A stretch of DNA of 50,044 nt. Source: Spartobacteria bacterium. Its GTDB lineage: Bacteria; Verrucomicrobiota; Verrucomicrobiia; Chthoniobacterales; UBA10450. How positions within the stretch are numbered: the first letter of the stretch is position 1; each line of letters begins with the position of its first letter. The notes under the pieces are model-generated. The model saw nothing but the letters and a program-made list of their open reading frames with translations. It was not told the origin of the DNA and searched no databases. A program made the translations under genes and the position numbers. This document shows, piece after piece, positions 26,979-36,454 of this stretch. The stretch is taken from positions 1 through 50,044 of the forward strand of contig PNAS01000064.1 of the NCBI GenBank assembly GCA_003169695.1, in the 5' to 3' direction.

Positions 26979-27230
26979 ATGCACAAGGATAGACCGCCTG
27001 GCCCCTTCGATTTCGCCGAGCGATCAATCCGCTATTTAGTCGGCTTCTGGCTCGCGACTGGCCTTGTTCTTAGTATCCTCGTTCATACGGGGATGTTAGT
27101 CTGGCAGGCCGATGGCAAAGGACCTGCCTCCAAGCCAAATCCCGAAGCGCTGGAAGCCGCCACGGCCGCCCGTCGCGCCGCCGCTTCCAAGTCCTCGCCG
27201 CCAGAAGCGCCTGCTGCGGTTCGATACTGA
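26979..27230 (+). CDS. Small single-pass membrane protein, unknown
   Basis: This is an 83-residue unrecognised protein with one hydrophobic helix (YLVGFWLATGLVLSILVHTG, about residues 19-38) followed by an Ala/Pro/Ser-rich tail. It starts 92 bp after the phosphopantetheinyl transferase and could be the last gene of the biosynthetic operon or an unrelated small membrane protein. Support is the membrane helix and normal composition only. Confidence 0.4.
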   Translation: MHKDRPPGPFDFAERSIRYLVGFWLATGLVLSILVHTGMLVWQADGKGPASKPNPEALEAATAARRAAASKSSPPEAPAAVRY

Positions 27231-27249
27231 TGCCGGCCGGCTAGAACGG

Positions 27250-28866
27250 TTAGTTGATCAGATAAGCTTCCAAAAGGCCTACCCCGGCGCCCCCCACGCC
27301 GCGCACGATCGCGGTATAGGTGCCTGGGCCCAACATTGCAAGAATCGCGGACTCGCGATCATCGGTTGGAGCCAATCCGGTCGCGGAGATGTCGGCGCTG
27401 TTCGGCGCGTCTCTCCAGTTATCGTTGCTGGCGAGAATAACGCCGTTGAAATCGTGCAGCTCCAGCGCCGGATTGCCCAACTCGCCGGTCACGCCGGACG
27501 CAGCGAGCTCTGGTCCGAGGGCGCGCAACAACAGTCGCCTAGAAATGCTCTGCACAATCAGTCCGCCGATCAACACGTCGTCATCGGTGCCGACATACGC
27601 GCGAGCGGAAAGATTTAGGAGTTGCGAATTGCCGCGCGGATCCAGGTCATAAATTTCAATCAAGCCGATCCCAGTGCTTCCGTTTGTGTCGCGCAGAACT
27701 GCTGTGTATTCCCCGGCCGGCAATGTCGCGATGAGAGCGGCTTCCAAATCACTTCCAGGCGCCAGGCCGCTATTTTGAATTTCGGTTGCCTGTGAAGTAC
27801 GCCAGTTGTCGTTAAAAAAAATGGTGGCACCGGTCGCGTCGTGCAGCTCGAGCAGCGGGTCAGCGATCGTGCCCGGTACGGAAACGCCGCCAACCTGAAT
27901 GGATGGCCCGAGACCGCGAATACCGATGCGTTTGGATTGACCCTGAATGATGAAGCCGCCGATGCAAACCCGGTACCCAGTTCCCACCGTCACGCGCGTC
28001 GATATGTTAGCAAGTCCCGGATCAACGTTGCCAATGATACTATTAATCCAACTGACTCTCGACGAGACGCGGGCGGCGTAGAAGCCGGACGGCACTGGAG
28101 CGTCGCCGGTGACCAGCGAGCCATCAGACCGGTAGGATCCGCGTTCGTCGAACAATGCCGCGTTGTAGGGGCCACCGCCGTCAGGACCGGAGGCGAAGCG
28201 GTCCACGTCGGAATTGATGCCGGCAAGTTTCCAGACGCCGCCGTCGTTGAGGAAGACGGCACCCCCGGAATCGCCATTGGAAATATGAGCCTCTTGCGGC
28301 AAACCGGCTTGATCGAAGAGCACATAAAGAGTGCCCCCGACGATGCTCGCTACTTCATTCTCGCCCCAGCGCTGGACCATATCGCTCGCTCCATATTCCC
28401 ACCCGCGTAATTGTCCGTTGACGATCCTGTCCGGGCCGCGTTGCGTTCCGCGCCCAATCACCACCAGATGCTGCCCGACCTCGTCACTCCGGCTGTAGAG
28501 CGGCGCGTAGAGCGGGAGCGTCTCGGCAACTTCGAAGATTCGCAGGTCGCTCCCCGGATCGGCGAACGAGCGCACGATCGTGTAGTTTACGCCGTGATAA
28601 ACGAATTTTGTTGGACCGGTTCCAAGGTGTTGGGCCGTCACGAAGTAGTGCGGCGCGATCGCGGTTCCGAGAAAGTCGCCGAAGTTTCCTTCGTATTGCC
28701 AGCCGCTGCTCGCGAGCGGGCCGGCGGGCTCGGTGGTGTTGGCCGTTGGATCGCCCGTGCGGTAGAGAATCACGCCACCCGCCGATGCCGCAAATGTCAA
28801 TATCGCGAGCACGGTTAGCGAAACCCGCGAACCGCCGGCGAAGCGGATTTGTCTGCGAACATTCAT
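27250..28866 (-). CDS. Secreted trypsin-like serine protease with two C-terminal repeat modules
   Basis: From the ATG at 28866 (MNVRRQIRF) the protein has 538 residues and a signal peptide (VSLTVLAILTFAASAGG). The protease domain shows a chymotrypsin-type triad: H80 in FVTAQHLG, D107 in PGSDLRIF and S200 in NGDSGGAVF. After about residue 285 come two modules of about 125 residues. Each starts like LNLSARAYVGTDDDVLIGG, continues with RLLLRALGPEL and a LELHD / NDNWR segment, and ends with YTAxxR plus GxGLxEIYDL-type sequence. I associate this module with secreted Verrucomicrobiota proteins; it may anchor or sort them. The substrate is unknown. An ATG 34 codons upstream is possible but would bury the signal peptide. 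Confidence 0.85.
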   Translation of the reverse strand: MNVRRQIRFAGGSRVSLTVLAILTFAASAGGVILYRTGDPTANTTEPAGPLASSGWQYEGNFGDFLGTAIAPHYFVTAQHLGTGPTKFVYHGVNYTIVRSFADPGSDLRIFEVAETLPLYAPLYSRSDEVGQHLVVIGRGTQRGPDRIVNGQLRGWEYGASDMVQRWGENEVASIVGGTLYVLFDQAGLPQEAHISNGDSGGAVFLNDGGVWKLAGINSDVDRFASGPDGGGPYNAALFDERGSYRSDGSLVTGDAPVPSGFYAARVSSRVSWINSIIGNVDPGLANISTRVTVGTGYRVCIGGFIIQGQSKRIGIRGLGPSIQVGGVSVPGTIADPLLELHDATGATIFFNDNWRTSQATEIQNSGLAPGSDLEAALIATLPAGEYTAVLRDTNGSTGIGLIEIYDLDPRGNSQLLNLSARAYVGTDDDVLIGGLIVQSISRRLLLRALGPELAASGVTGELGNPALELHDFNGVILASNDNWRDAPNSADISATGLAPTDDRESAILAMLGPGTYTAIVRGVGGAGVGLLEAYLIN

Positions 28867-29014
28867 CGATGAATCAATTTCGATCTTGGGAGATGCAAGG
28901 ACCATATCACAAGCTGAAGGACTTGCCTCAGCTGCATTGCAACCTTCTGGCGCGAAGGTACAACGCATCGTTTCCCCTTTGTCACTTCGGTCGTGTCCAG
29001 CTATCGTTCGCCGG

Positions 29015-29776
29015 ATGAAAATCTCCGTTGTTCGCGTTCTGTTAGTCCTCCAGACGTTTCAGGTCTGTGCCTTCGCGACAAACAGCGTGGTGAATCTATC
29101 GCACTACGATCTGCTGCGTCCGGACTTCGAACAGATGAAAACTGAAGGCATCATGGGTGTGATTCACGAAGCCACCTATCCCCGTTTCGATCGTGACTCC
29201 TATTACGGCGCCCGGCAAAATGCGGCAGTTCGAGCCGGCTTGCTGTGGGGCGCCTATCATTTCGGCGATGCGACCGATCCCATTCGTCAGGCCGAGCATT
29301 TTCTGAGTGCCGTGGAGTCGCAATGCCGGGGACCGGCGCTGCGTCCTAATGGCATTTTGCTCGTCCTCGATTTCGAAAAGAATGGGCATTATCCGGGCGG
29401 CACGATGCGAGTCGATCAGGCCGTAGCCTTTGTCGAGCGGATCCGCCAGCGCACGGGCAAATATCCCGGCCTTTACTGCAGCGAATATCGTCTTCGACAG
29501 GTTCTGTTTAGCCCGAAGGTCACGGCGGCCCAGAGACGAACTCTATCCAATTGTTGGTTGTGGATCGCGAACTATCATTTCGAGCCACGAAACACTGCGC
29601 CGTGGAGCCGCTGGACTCTGTGGCAGTACACCGGAGACGGCGTTTGCGATCTTCCCCGCGCCTCCTACCCGAAAAGCGTCGCCAATATCAGGAACGCCGA
29701 GCGTAATGCTTTTCGAGGAAACCCGACCATGCTGGAAGCCTTCTGGCAGGAACACGGCTGGAACCCAACTGAGTGA
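29015..29776 (+). CDS. GH25-family muramidase (lysozyme)
   Basis: The 253-residue protein has a signal peptide (VVRVLLVLQTFQVCAFA) and a glycoside hydrolase 25 domain spanning the rest. Characteristic parts are VVNLSHYDLL at the first strand, GIMGVIHEATY, GLLWGAYHFGD, ILLVLDFEKNGHYP (acidic D119 and E121 in the catalytic strand), RTGKYPGLYCSEY, CWLWIANYHF and WTLWQYTGDG. GH25 enzymes cleave the N-acetylmuramic acid to N-acetylglucosamine bond in peptidoglycan. The first catalytic Asp position is LSHYD rather than the usual DVSxxQ, so that residue should be confirmed. It is transcribed divergently from the protease. An upstream in-frame extension is possible, but the signal peptide supports the ATG at 29015. 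Confidence 0.87.
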   Translation: MKISVVRVLLVLQTFQVCAFATNSVVNLSHYDLLRPDFEQMKTEGIMGVIHEATYPRFDRDSYYGARQNAAVRAGLLWGAYHFGDATDPIRQAEHFLSAVESQCRGPALRPNGILLVLDFEKNGHYPGGTMRVDQAVAFVERIRQRTGKYPGLYCSEYRLRQVLFSPKVTAAQRRTLSNCWLWIANYHFEPRNTAPWSRWTLWQYTGDGVCDLPRASYPKSVANIRNAERNAFRGNPTMLEAFWQEHGWNPTE

Positions 29777-29808
29777 GAGGGCATGACCTCGCCGAAAAGA
29801 ACCGCTGA

Positions 29809-30741
29809 TCAGCGAAGGCTCTCGATGAGCGCGCGGCTGGTTCCGATCGCGCTTTCGTCAGGAGTGGGTCCGGCCTGAAGCAGTTCGATCGATTTTTCCG
29901 CCGCGGCGATAGCTTCTTTTTTGTTGCCCATCTTCGCGAGAATCTGTGCTTTCTTATAGTGCATGAAATAGGCCTTCGGGTTCTTTTCGAGTGCCTGTTC
30001 GACCCACTTTAACGCCTGTGGGAGGTCTTTACCCTGATCCAGATAGAAACTCGCCGCGCTATAGTAGAATCCTGGCTCTTGCGGCTTGCCACTCTTTATC
30101 GCCGCGTCGATGCCCTTGCTTACCTTTTCGATGTCGCTCGTCATCAATCTGACCGGCACACGCGTCTTATCCCATTCGAGATAAAGCGTCGCTGAGTTCG
30201 ACCGCAAATCTTCGAACTCAATGGTGAAGGTCTCGACTGGCATAGCCAGCGCCATTGGCTTCGATGTTACGCGAGCGGCATCTGCGTCCTGCTTGTAATC
30301 AGCCACGCTTTGGGCGTTAAGATCCTTCGAAAAAATGATCGTCCACTCGTTCGCGTTTGGAATCGTGTAGACCAGATATTCGCCGGCTGCAACCTGCTTG
30401 TCGCCCAGTTTGACCTCCCCGCTGAACTTAATCCTGGTCGGTCTGTTGGCGCCAGTGCGCCACGTTTTGCCGAACGGCACCAAGCCTCCAAAAATGTCTC
30501 GATTGTTCTTGTTCGGTCGCGAGTAGTCGACTTCCACGTCCGTTAATCCGACGCGTTGCCGCACGACTGCGTGCTGACTGGCCGCGGGAAATTCCACCTT
30601 TTCATCAGCCGCGAACAGATTTCCCGGAATTAGGCTAGCCGCCATGGACGCGAAGGCGCAGATCGCGGCCCGCACGGAGAAGGACAACGAGACTTGGTGT
30701 GGTTGTTGAGAGCGTCGAAAGGTCGATGGGATGTTAGGCAT
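29809..30741 (-). CDS. Secreted DUF2911-TPR protein
   Basis: The 310-residue protein has an N-terminal signal (ICAFASMAASLIPGNLFA, cleavage near FAADEK). Residues about 50-210 are DUF2911: RQRVGLTDVEVDYSRPNKN, FGKTWRTGANRPTRIKFS, GEYLVYTIPNANEWTIIF. The rest consists of two or three TPR-like helical repeats (ALKWVEQALEKNPKAYFMHY, NKKEAIAAAEKSIELL). DUF2911 is a beta-rich periplasmic domain of unknown function frequent in Bacteroidota and Verrucomicrobiota. It ends close to, but is not evidently part of, the nuo operon: nuoI stops 3 bp before its start codon on the same strand, so it may be a last co-transcribed cistron. Confidence 0.85.
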   Translation of the reverse strand: MPNIPSTFRRSQQPHQVSLSFSVRAAICAFASMAASLIPGNLFAADEKVEFPAASQHAVVRQRVGLTDVEVDYSRPNKNNRDIFGGLVPFGKTWRTGANRPTRIKFSGEVKLGDKQVAAGEYLVYTIPNANEWTIIFSKDLNAQSVADYKQDADAARVTSKPMALAMPVETFTIEFEDLRSNSATLYLEWDKTRVPVRLMTSDIEKVSKGIDAAIKSGKPQEPGFYYSAASFYLDQGKDLPQALKWVEQALEKNPKAYFMHYKKAQILAKMGNKKEAIAAAEKSIELLQAGPTPDESAIGTSRALIESLR

Positions 30742-30743
30742 AA

Positions 30744-31283
30744 TTATGTCTTCTTCTTTTTCGCTTCGGCGGCTTCGGTGAGCTTGGCATCGACCTCAGC
30801 GGCTTCGAGCGGATGGATGTTGTGGTAGTAAGTGTTGGACTTGGCCAGCTCGTTCTTGCGCATGAGCAAGGCGTCGAACCGTTCGCGGCGGCTTAGCTCG
30901 AAAACCTTGTCCATCTTAATAGCTTCAAACGGACAAACCTCGACGCAGATCTGGCAGCTCATGCAAACGGAAATATCGATGTCGAAGGTCGCCGGATAAA
31001 ACTGCGGCTTGCCCATGTAATCGGGCTTCTTGTCTTCGCTCTTAACTATATAGATACACTGCGGTGGGCATTCCTTCTCGCATATCTTGCAGGCCACGCA
31101 GCGCAAGCCGGCCTCCGCGTCATCGGTGTCGAAAATCAGGAATGGAAAGTTGCGATAGTTCTCGGGCAGCGTCTCGCGTTCCTCCGGATACTGTACCGTG
31201 ATCAGGCGATCCTTCTCGAAATAACTCCCGATGAAGTTCCGCATTGTCACTGCCATGCCATTCAGGACGCCTGAGCCAATCAT
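30744..31283 (-). CDS. nuoI: NADH-quinone oxidoreductase subunit I
   Basis: This is a 179-residue peripheral-arm subunit carrying clusters N6a and N6b in two ferredoxin motifs: [13 protein letters not shown] and [13 protein letters not shown]. The flanking sequence [12 protein letters not shown], then [20 protein letters not shown], is typical of NuoI. The chosen ATG at 31283 overlaps the nuoD stop (ATGA). It passes electrons from the input module towards NuoB and quinone. In this cluster it directly follows nuoD with no nuoE, F, G or H in between. The tail ends in a lysine run (EAKKKKT). Confidence 0.95.
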   Translation of the reverse strand: MIGSGVLNGMAVTMRNFIGSYFEKDRLITVQYPEERETLPENYRNFPFLIFDTDDAEAGLRCVACKICEKECPPQCIYIVKSEDKKPDYMGKPQFYPATFDIDISVCMSCQICVEVCPFEAIKMDKVFELSRRERFDALLMRKNELAKSNTYYHNIHPLEAAEVDAKLTEAAEAKKKKT

Positions 31284-32437
31284 CGATCCACCTCCCCCAT
31301 CACGATGTCGATGCTCCCTAGGATCACCATGACGTCCGCCACGGTATGCCCGAGACAAAGGTCTTCCAAAATGGTGAGGTTGATGAAGCTGGGTGGGCGC
31401 ACGCGGTAACGGTAAGGATTGGATCCGCCGTCACTGATCAAGTAAAATCCCAGTTCTCCCTTGGGTCCTTCGATACGTCCGTAAGCCTCGCCTACAGGTG
31501 GACGAAAACTGCGGAGCTTTACCTTGGGATTCACAATGGGACCAGGCGGTATTTGTTCCATGGCTTGCTGCAAGATCCCGACGCTCTCGCGCAGCTCGAG
31601 GACGCGCATCATCAACCGGTCGTAGCAATCGCCGTGTTCGCCGAGCGGCACCCGAAATTTGAAGCGTGGATAGAAGCCATAGCCGTCCACTTTCCGCAAA
31701 TCGTAGTTAACTCCGCAGGCTCGAAGCATGGGTCCAGTAATACCGGCATTGATCGCCAGCTCAGCGGATAGTTTCCCGACCTCCTGCGTGCGCGCGATAA
31801 GGATCTCATTCGAGACAACCAACTTTTCGAACTCATCGAGAAATCGCGGGAACCCATCGACAAGCTTTCTCGCCCGCTCCATCCAACCCGGTGGCAGATC
31901 GCAGCGACAACCACCGAAGCGCATGTAGTCACACATCATGCGTGATCCAGAGAGCGATTCGAATAAGTCGAGAATTTTCTCCCGTTCGCGAAACGCATAC
32001 ATAAGCGGAGTGCCCCAGGCGCCCATGTCGCTGAGCAGAAACCCGAGCAGCGAAGCGTGATTCTGAAGTCTCGTAAGCTCGGCGAGGATCACGCGCAGGT
32101 ATTCGGCGCGCTCCGGCACTTCAATACCGGCCAGCTTTTCCACACTAAGCGCGTAGGCCCAGTTGTTGGTCATCGAACAAAAGTAATCAAGGCGGTCTGT
32201 GTAAGGCATCGAGCCGAGGTAGCTCGTGTTCTCGCCAATCTTTTCGTGGTTGCGATGCAAGTAGCCGAAAACCGGCTTGAGCTTGCGAACGATCTCGCCC
32301 TCGAGCGCGACGTTCATGCGGAAAACGCCATGGGTCGATGGATGCTGCGGCCCCATCGAGACTTCCAATAACTCGCCCTCGAGTCTCGAAGTCATCGGAG
32401 GTGGAGCCTCTTCCAGTTCGTGAAATCCCACACTCAT
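31280..32437 (-). CDS. nuoD: NADH-quinone oxidoreductase subunit D
   Basis: The 385-residue protein is the 49-kDa, hydrogenase-large-subunit-like component lining the quinone site. Motifs are [14 protein letters not shown] near the N-terminus, [46 protein letters not shown] and, at the C-terminus, RPPSFINL and DIVMGEVDR. Its length is normal for a stand-alone NuoD (not fused to NuoC). The start overlaps the nuoC stop and its stop overlaps the nuoI start by four bases each. Confidence 0.97.
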   Translation of the reverse strand: MSVGFHELEEAPPPMTSRLEGELLEVSMGPQHPSTHGVFRMNVALEGEIVRKLKPVFGYLHRNHEKIGENTSYLGSMPYTDRLDYFCSMTNNWAYALSVEKLAGIEVPERAEYLRVILAELTRLQNHASLLGFLLSDMGAWGTPLMYAFREREKILDLFESLSGSRMMCDYMRFGGCRCDLPPGWMERARKLVDGFPRFLDEFEKLVVSNEILIARTQEVGKLSAELAINAGITGPMLRACGVNYDLRKVDGYGFYPRFKFRVPLGEHGDCYDRLMMRVLELRESVGILQQAMEQIPPGPIVNPKVKLRSFRPPVGEAYGRIEGPKGELGFYLISDGGSNPYRYRVRPPSFINLTILEDLCLGHTVADVMVILGSIDIVMGEVDR

Positions 32438-33099
32438 GATTGCGCAGTCAGATTTTCCGCGCCGTCCAATTGCGGCCGCGCGCTGTAATGCTCTTTAGCC
32501 TTTTCCAACACATCATCGTGCGGTGTCGGTTCGTATTCGTAGTCGTCCGGTTCGCGATAATCTTTGCGCATCGGGAAATCCGCGAATTCGTCCCACATCA
32601 GAATGCGTCGCAGATCCGGGTGGCCATCGAACCGAATGCCATAGAGATCGAAAATTTCTCGCTCCTGGAATTCCGCGCTCCGAAAAATGGGAGTAAGCGA
32701 TGGCAAGCGCGCGGCCTCTCCGCGATCGGTCGTTCGCATCCGGATGACCACTGGGCCGTGTTTGTGTGTCATCGAGTAAAGGTGATAGACCGCTTCGAGG
32801 TAACCGGGAAAAAACTCTTCGTGCGTTTCTTCGATTTCCTTTTCCTCTCCCTCTACCACCTTCTTTACTTTTACTTTCTTCGACACCTTGCGATCGAGCC
32901 AATCGACACCGGTCGCGTTTGAGCAGTGATCGAGTCGCAGCGCGACATCATTCCTCAGAAAACGGGCAATGGCGGTCGCATGTTCGTGGTCGAGCAGAAG
33001 CGATGGCTGATTCGCGGGACCCGGATTGGGGACGATCGTGATCTTCGCTCCGGGCACCGCAGCTTCCCCGCGCGCCTTGATCTCTTCGAGAGACTCCAT
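32434..33099 (-). CDS. nuoC: NADH-quinone oxidoreductase subunit C
   Basis: The 221-residue 30-kDa subunit is recognised by [38 protein letters not shown] and [18 protein letters not shown]. An unusual highly charged insertion ([20 protein letters not shown], about residues 77-96) interrupts the N-terminal domain; many NuoC proteins are shorter here. It binds NuoD in the peripheral arm. The gene overlaps nuoD downstream. It is separated from nuoB by a 109-bp gap almost entirely filled with a 90-bp repeat element ending only 5 nt before this start codon, so there is little room for a standard ribosome-binding site. Confidence 0.95.
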   Translation of the reverse strand: MESLEEIKARGEAAVPGAKITIVPNPGPANQPSLLLDHEHATAIARFLRNDVALRLDHCSNATGVDWLDRKVSKKVKVKKVVEGEEKEIEETHEEFFPGYLEAVYHLYSMTHKHGPVVIRMRTTDRGEAARLPSLTPIFRSAEFQEREIFDLYGIRFDGHPDLRRILMWDEFADFPMRKDYREPDDYEYEPTPHDDVLEKAKEHYSARPQLDGAENLTAQS

Positions 33100-33104
33100 C
33101 TTAC

Positions 33105-33194
33105 AGGTGGATCACGCGCTCCGTCGCGCGACGCGAATTAATTTGCGACGGCGCCGCCATTCTTAACATCGAGCGCAGAGCGCTCGATCCACCT
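33105..33194 (-). repeat. 90-bp palindromic intercistronic element, copy A (nuoB-nuoC)
   Basis: This begins 13 nt after the nuoB stop and ends 5 nt before nuoC. In the sense of nuo transcription it starts AGGTGGATC and ends GATCCACCT, which are complementary termini. A perfect 9-bp hairpin ATCGAGCGC/GCGCTCGAT with a 3-nt loop lies next to the 5' end, and a second GC-rich hairpin around GCGCGACGG lies near the 3' end. It matches the nuoM2-nuoN copy (44366-44455) at 74 of 90 positions without gaps, in the same orientation relative to transcription. Confidence 0.85.
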
Positions 33195-33207
33195 CGGCTA
33201 TCTGTAA

Positions 33208-33828
33208 TCATCGCTTGATCGTCGGCGGATGGAAGACGTCCGAATTCAGTGGAGGCTCCAAGTCATGTGCGCCAAAGGCCGGTACTGGAAATTCACTTGG
33301 TTGATTCGCATCGAGAAACGGTGCCTTGCTTTCGCCGGTCAGTTTCTGCCCGTCGATTTTCCGCTGCAGTTCCATAAAAGCGTGCAGCAATGCTTCGGGC
33401 CGGGGCGGGCACCCTGGAATATAAACATCGACCGGAATGTAACGGTCGATGCCTTTCAAAACATTGTAGCCCTGCTTGAACGGCCCGCCGGAAATCGCGC
33501 AAGCGCCCATCGAGATCACGTATTTCGGATCGGGCATCTGGTTGTAGAGCCGCACAATCTGCGGCGCCATCTTCTTGGTCACAGTTCCAGCGACAATCAT
33601 CAAGTCCGCCTGGCGCGGCGACGGCCGGAAGACTTCGCCACCGAAGCGCGCGAGATCGTAGCGCGACGCCGCGGTCGCGATCATCTCGATCGCGCAACAG
33701 GCCAGTCCGAACTGAAGCGGCCAGATCGAATTGCGCCGACCCCAGTTGTAAAGTTCCTGGGTCGAGGTGACCCAAATTCCCTGTTTCTGCAATTCGCTGC
33801 GAAGACCTTCGTCGACTTGGCCGCTCAT
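33208..33828 (-). CDS. nuoB: NADH-quinone oxidoreductase subunit B
   Basis: This 206-residue subunit holds the terminal cluster N2 that reduces quinone. Cluster ligands are visible in [18 protein letters not shown] and [12 protein letters not shown]. The surrounding [20 protein letters not shown] and [19 protein letters not shown] are diagnostic. The C-terminus is extended by about 35 residues beyond the core ([18 protein letters not shown] and on). The ATG at 33828 overlaps the nuoA stop (ATGA), which supports this start over one 14 codons upstream. Confidence 0.97.
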   Translation of the reverse strand: MSGQVDEGLRSELQKQGIWVTSTQELYNWGRRNSIWPLQFGLACCAIEMIATAASRYDLARFGGEVFRPSPRQADLMIVAGTVTKKMAPQIVRLYNQMPDPKYVISMGACAISGGPFKQGYNVLKGIDRYIPVDVYIPGCPPRPEALLHAFMELQRKIDGQKLTGESKAPFLDANQPSEFPVPAFGAHDLEPPLNSDVFHPPTIKR

Positions 33829-34205
33829 CTTGCTCGCGCCCAATCTAAACAACCCTTGCTCCAGGCCCAAACGAGTCCTTCGATCAGCAAGAGCAAGAAA
33901 ACCAGGATCGCGATGAACGCCCCGATCGGCAAATCGGTGAACGCCACGGCGAACGGCACCAGAAAAATCGCCTCAACGTCGAAGATCAAAAAAATGACGC
34001 AGTAGAGATAGTAGTGCGATTGGAACTGCACGTGCGCTTCCCCGAGCGATTCCACCCCGCACTCATAGGTCGCATTTTTTGCCGGCCCGGGCTTTGGCGG
34101 CTGGAAAAAACGTCTCCAAAGCCAGGCGAGCGCCAGGGGCATCAACGGAAAGACGAGCGCGACGCCGCAAAAAATGACAAGGAAAAAATAGGGATCAGGC
34201 GTCAT
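33825..34205 (-). CDS. nuoA: NADH-quinone oxidoreductase subunit A
   Basis: This 126-residue membrane subunit has three helices ([59 protein letters not shown]). The conserved loop [11 protein letters not shown] between the first two lies near the quinone entry site. It is the first gene of the minus-strand operon nuoA-B-C-D-I, whose promoter should lie in the 210-bp divergent gap to nuoH. The stop overlaps the nuoB start. Confidence 0.95.
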   Translation of the reverse strand: MTPDPYFFLVIFCGVALVFPLMPLALAWLWRRFFQPPKPGPAKNATYECGVESLGEAHVQFQSHYYLYCVIFLIFDVEAIFLVPFAVAFTDLPIGAFIAILVFLLLLIEGLVWAWSKGCLDWARAR

Positions 34206-34415
34206 GAGATGCGGATCAAATCACATTCGCGGCTAAATTGCTCTGAGAGATTCGCTGCATTCATCAATCTTCTCCTGCCACAGGTCGACACAGATTTGCA
34301 CAGATAATAGAAGCACGGAAGGGCCGATGTTTTCGATTTGTGCTTTATTGGGGAAATCCGCGGCGCAATGTTCTGCCTTGCTTAAAGGACGGGGCGTCGC
34401 TTTTCTTCATCGCAA
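34206..34415. promoter_or_regulatory. Divergent promoter region between nuoA and nuoH
   Basis: The 210-bp AT-richer gap must contain the promoters of both nuo operons. I cannot confidently mark -35/-10 elements. Its right end (34397-34412) carries TCGCTTTTCTTCATCG, a 16-mer that also occurs upstream of nuoL (38761-38776). Confidence 0.5.
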
Positions 34416-35606
34416 ATGACCGGTGAGCTTGTTGACCAAATCTTCGTTGTCGCAAAGCACTGGCTCCTCTCGCTGCTCGGGGGATCGCCTGATTGGGTGA
34501 TCCAGATCGCTTCGAGTCTCCTTAATATCGCCGCAGTCCTCGGCGCGTTCCTGACGCTCTTCGCGCTCATCTCGGTGCTGGAGCGGAAAATTCTCGCACG
34601 CATCCAAAACCGCTACGGACCAAATCGTGTCGGACCGTTCGGACTGCTTCAGCCAGTGGCCGACGGCATCAAGATGCTGATCAAGGAGGACATCGTGCCC
34701 CTCCGCGCGGACAAGGTCGTCCATTTTCTCGCGCCGATCATGATGGTAGCGTCCACCATCCTTGCGCTCGGCGTGATCCCCTACGGGCGCAACATGACGC
34801 CGTTCGCGATCGACGGCGGCATCCTCTTTTTCTTCGCGGTCGGTTCGGCCACGGAGCTCGCGGTCTTCATGGCTGGCTGGGGGAGCAATAACAAATTCTC
34901 GATGCTCGGCGCGATGCGCGCGATCGCGCAGATGGTCAGCTACGAGTTGCCGCTCATTCTCACAGTGCTTCCGGTCGTGATGGTTGTCGGATCGCTCTCG
35001 CCCGATGCGATCGTTGCCGCGCAGAGTGGTTACCGCTTCGGGGCCGTGCCGCATTGGTTTGTCGTGACGCCGTGGGGCGCAACCGCATTCCTTTTATTTT
35101 TTGTTTCCGGTCTCGTCGAATCCAACCGCACGCCTTTCGATATGCCGGAGGGCGAGTCCGAGATCGTTGCGGGCCATATGACGGAATACTCCGGATTCAA
35201 GTACGCCACTTTTTTCATGGCGGAATACTTTGGCATGTTCGCCGTCAGCGGCCTGGCCGTGACGCTATTTCTCGGCGGCTGGCATGCACCGATGCGATGG
35301 CTCGAATTCGTGCCGTCTTACGTCTGGTTCTTCGCGAAGCTTTCGGTGCTGCTATTCGTCTTCATCTGGATTCGCGGCACGCTGCCGCGCATGCGCATAG
35401 ATCACGTCATGGGCTTCGCCTGGAAATTCATGTTGCCGATGGCGTTCGCCTGCATCCTCGCCGCCGCGGTGTGGCATTACCAGGCGCACGGCCTGGCCGG
35501 ATGGCTTTGGTCGCTGGGAGTTGTCGTGATTGTTTACTTCGGACTGTCGCGATTAGCTGATACGAAAAAGAAATTTGCCCCGCGCACTTATCGCTTCGCC
35601 GAATGA
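34416..35606 (+). CDS. nuoH: NADH-quinone oxidoreductase subunit H
   Basis: This 396-residue membrane subunit joins the two arms and forms much of the quinone cavity. Conserved parts include VLERKILARIQNRYGPNRVG, GLLQPVADGIKMLIKEDIVP, AIAQMVSYELPL and FVSGLVESNRTPFDMPEGES followed by EIVAGHMTEYSG. Eight helices are expected and visible. It is the first gene of the plus-strand operon nuoH-J-K. Between it and nuoA there is no nuoG, although nuoG precedes nuoH in the usual gene order. The stop overlaps the nuoJ start (ATGA). Confidence 0.97.
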   Translation: MTGELVDQIFVVAKHWLLSLLGGSPDWVIQIASSLLNIAAVLGAFLTLFALISVLERKILARIQNRYGPNRVGPFGLLQPVADGIKMLIKEDIVPLRADKVVHFLAPIMMVASTILALGVIPYGRNMTPFAIDGGILFFFAVGSATELAVFMAGWGSNNKFSMLGAMRAIAQMVSYELPLILTVLPVVMVVGSLSPDAIVAAQSGYRFGAVPHWFVVTPWGATAFLLFFVSGLVESNRTPFDMPEGESEIVAGHMTEYSGFKYATFFMAEYFGMFAVSGLAVTLFLGGWHAPMRWLEFVPSYVWFFAKLSVLLFVFIWIRGTLPRMRIDHVMGFAWKFMLPMAFACILAAAVWHYQAHGLAGWLWSLGVVVIVYFGLSRLADTKKKFAPRTYRFAE

Positions 35607-36085
35607 GCACCGCTGCTTTCATCGTCATCGCCACTCTCACACTTGCCGGCGCGCTCGCCGCCGCATCGCTTTCGAAGCTCATCCACGCGGCGCTTTGCCT
35701 GGTCGTTGCTTTTGTCGGCATCGCGGCGTTCTTCTTTCTCCTCGGAGCGGAGTTCGTCGGGTTGGTGCAGGTGTTTGTTTATGTTGGCGCAGTCGCCGTC
35801 CTAATCGTGTTCACGATTCTGCTCACGCGGCGGGCGGACGAAAATACCGGCGGATTCAACTGGGGCGGTGTTGTGCTTGCCATCGCGGTGTTCTCCGCCC
35901 TGATGTGGGCGATTCTCGGGACGCCAACACTCTCCATCGCCGCGCCGCAAATCGAAGCGCTCACCGTGAAACGGATCGGCGAAGTGTTGATGACCGATTA
36001 TGTCTGGCCGCTGCAATGCGTCGGGCTGTTGCTGACCGCGGCGCTAATTGGCGGGCTCATTCTCGTCATGGAGGACAAACGCTGA
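35603..36085 (+). CDS. nuoJ: NADH-quinone oxidoreductase subunit J
   Basis: This 160-residue membrane subunit has five helices. The third is VFVYVGAVAVLIVFTILLT, the conserved region containing the pi-bulge and the YVGAV motif important for proton/quinone coupling. Its length is normal for shorter NuoJ forms. The start overlaps nuoH and the stop TGA shares one base with the nuoK ATG (TGATG). Confidence 0.95.
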   Translation: MSTAAFIVIATLTLAGALAAASLSKLIHAALCLVVAFVGIAAFFFLLGAEFVGLVQVFVYVGAVAVLIVFTILLTRRADENTGGFNWGGVVLAIAVFSALMWAILGTPTLSIAAPQIEALTVKRIGEVLMTDYVWPLQCVGLLLTAALIGGLILVMEDKR

Positions 36086-36396
36086 TGCCGACCCTCACAC
36101 TTTTCCTGATGATATCGGCGGCGTTGTTCTCCATCGGCCTCCTGGCCGCGCTCAGCCGCCGTCACGCAATCTTCATCCTTATCGGCATCGAGATGATGCT
36201 CGCGGCGGCGAATTTGAATTTCATCGCGTTCTGGCGTTTCGATCCGCAACCGCAATCACCCACCGGCGTGATGGTCGCGATTTTTTCCATCGCGATCGCC
36301 GCTGCGGAAGCGGCCGTCGGGCTGGCCTTGGTCATCGCAGTCTACCGCCACTATCGAACGACTAGCGTCGATAAACTCGACCAGCTCAAAGGATAA
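36085..36396 (+). CDS. nuoK: NADH-quinone oxidoreductase subunit K
   Basis: The 103-residue protein has three helices related to MrpC. FILIGIEMMLAAANLNFIAF carries the conserved membrane glutamate of helix 2, and AIAAAEAAVGLALVIAVYRH carries the second one in helix 3. The start ATG 36085 is coupled to the nuoJ stop. It is followed by a convergent hybrid histidine kinase gene instead of nuoL. Confidence 0.95.
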   Translation: MPTLTLFLMISAALFSIGLLAALSRRHAIFILIGIEMMLAAANLNFIAFWRFDPQPQSPTGVMVAIFSIAIAAAEAAVGLALVIAVYRHYRTTSVDKLDQLKG

Positions 36397-36454
36397 ATTC
36401 CTCAAACGCGCGCTCGTAATCGCCCCGAGGACTTCGTGGATCGCAGCCACTAAT

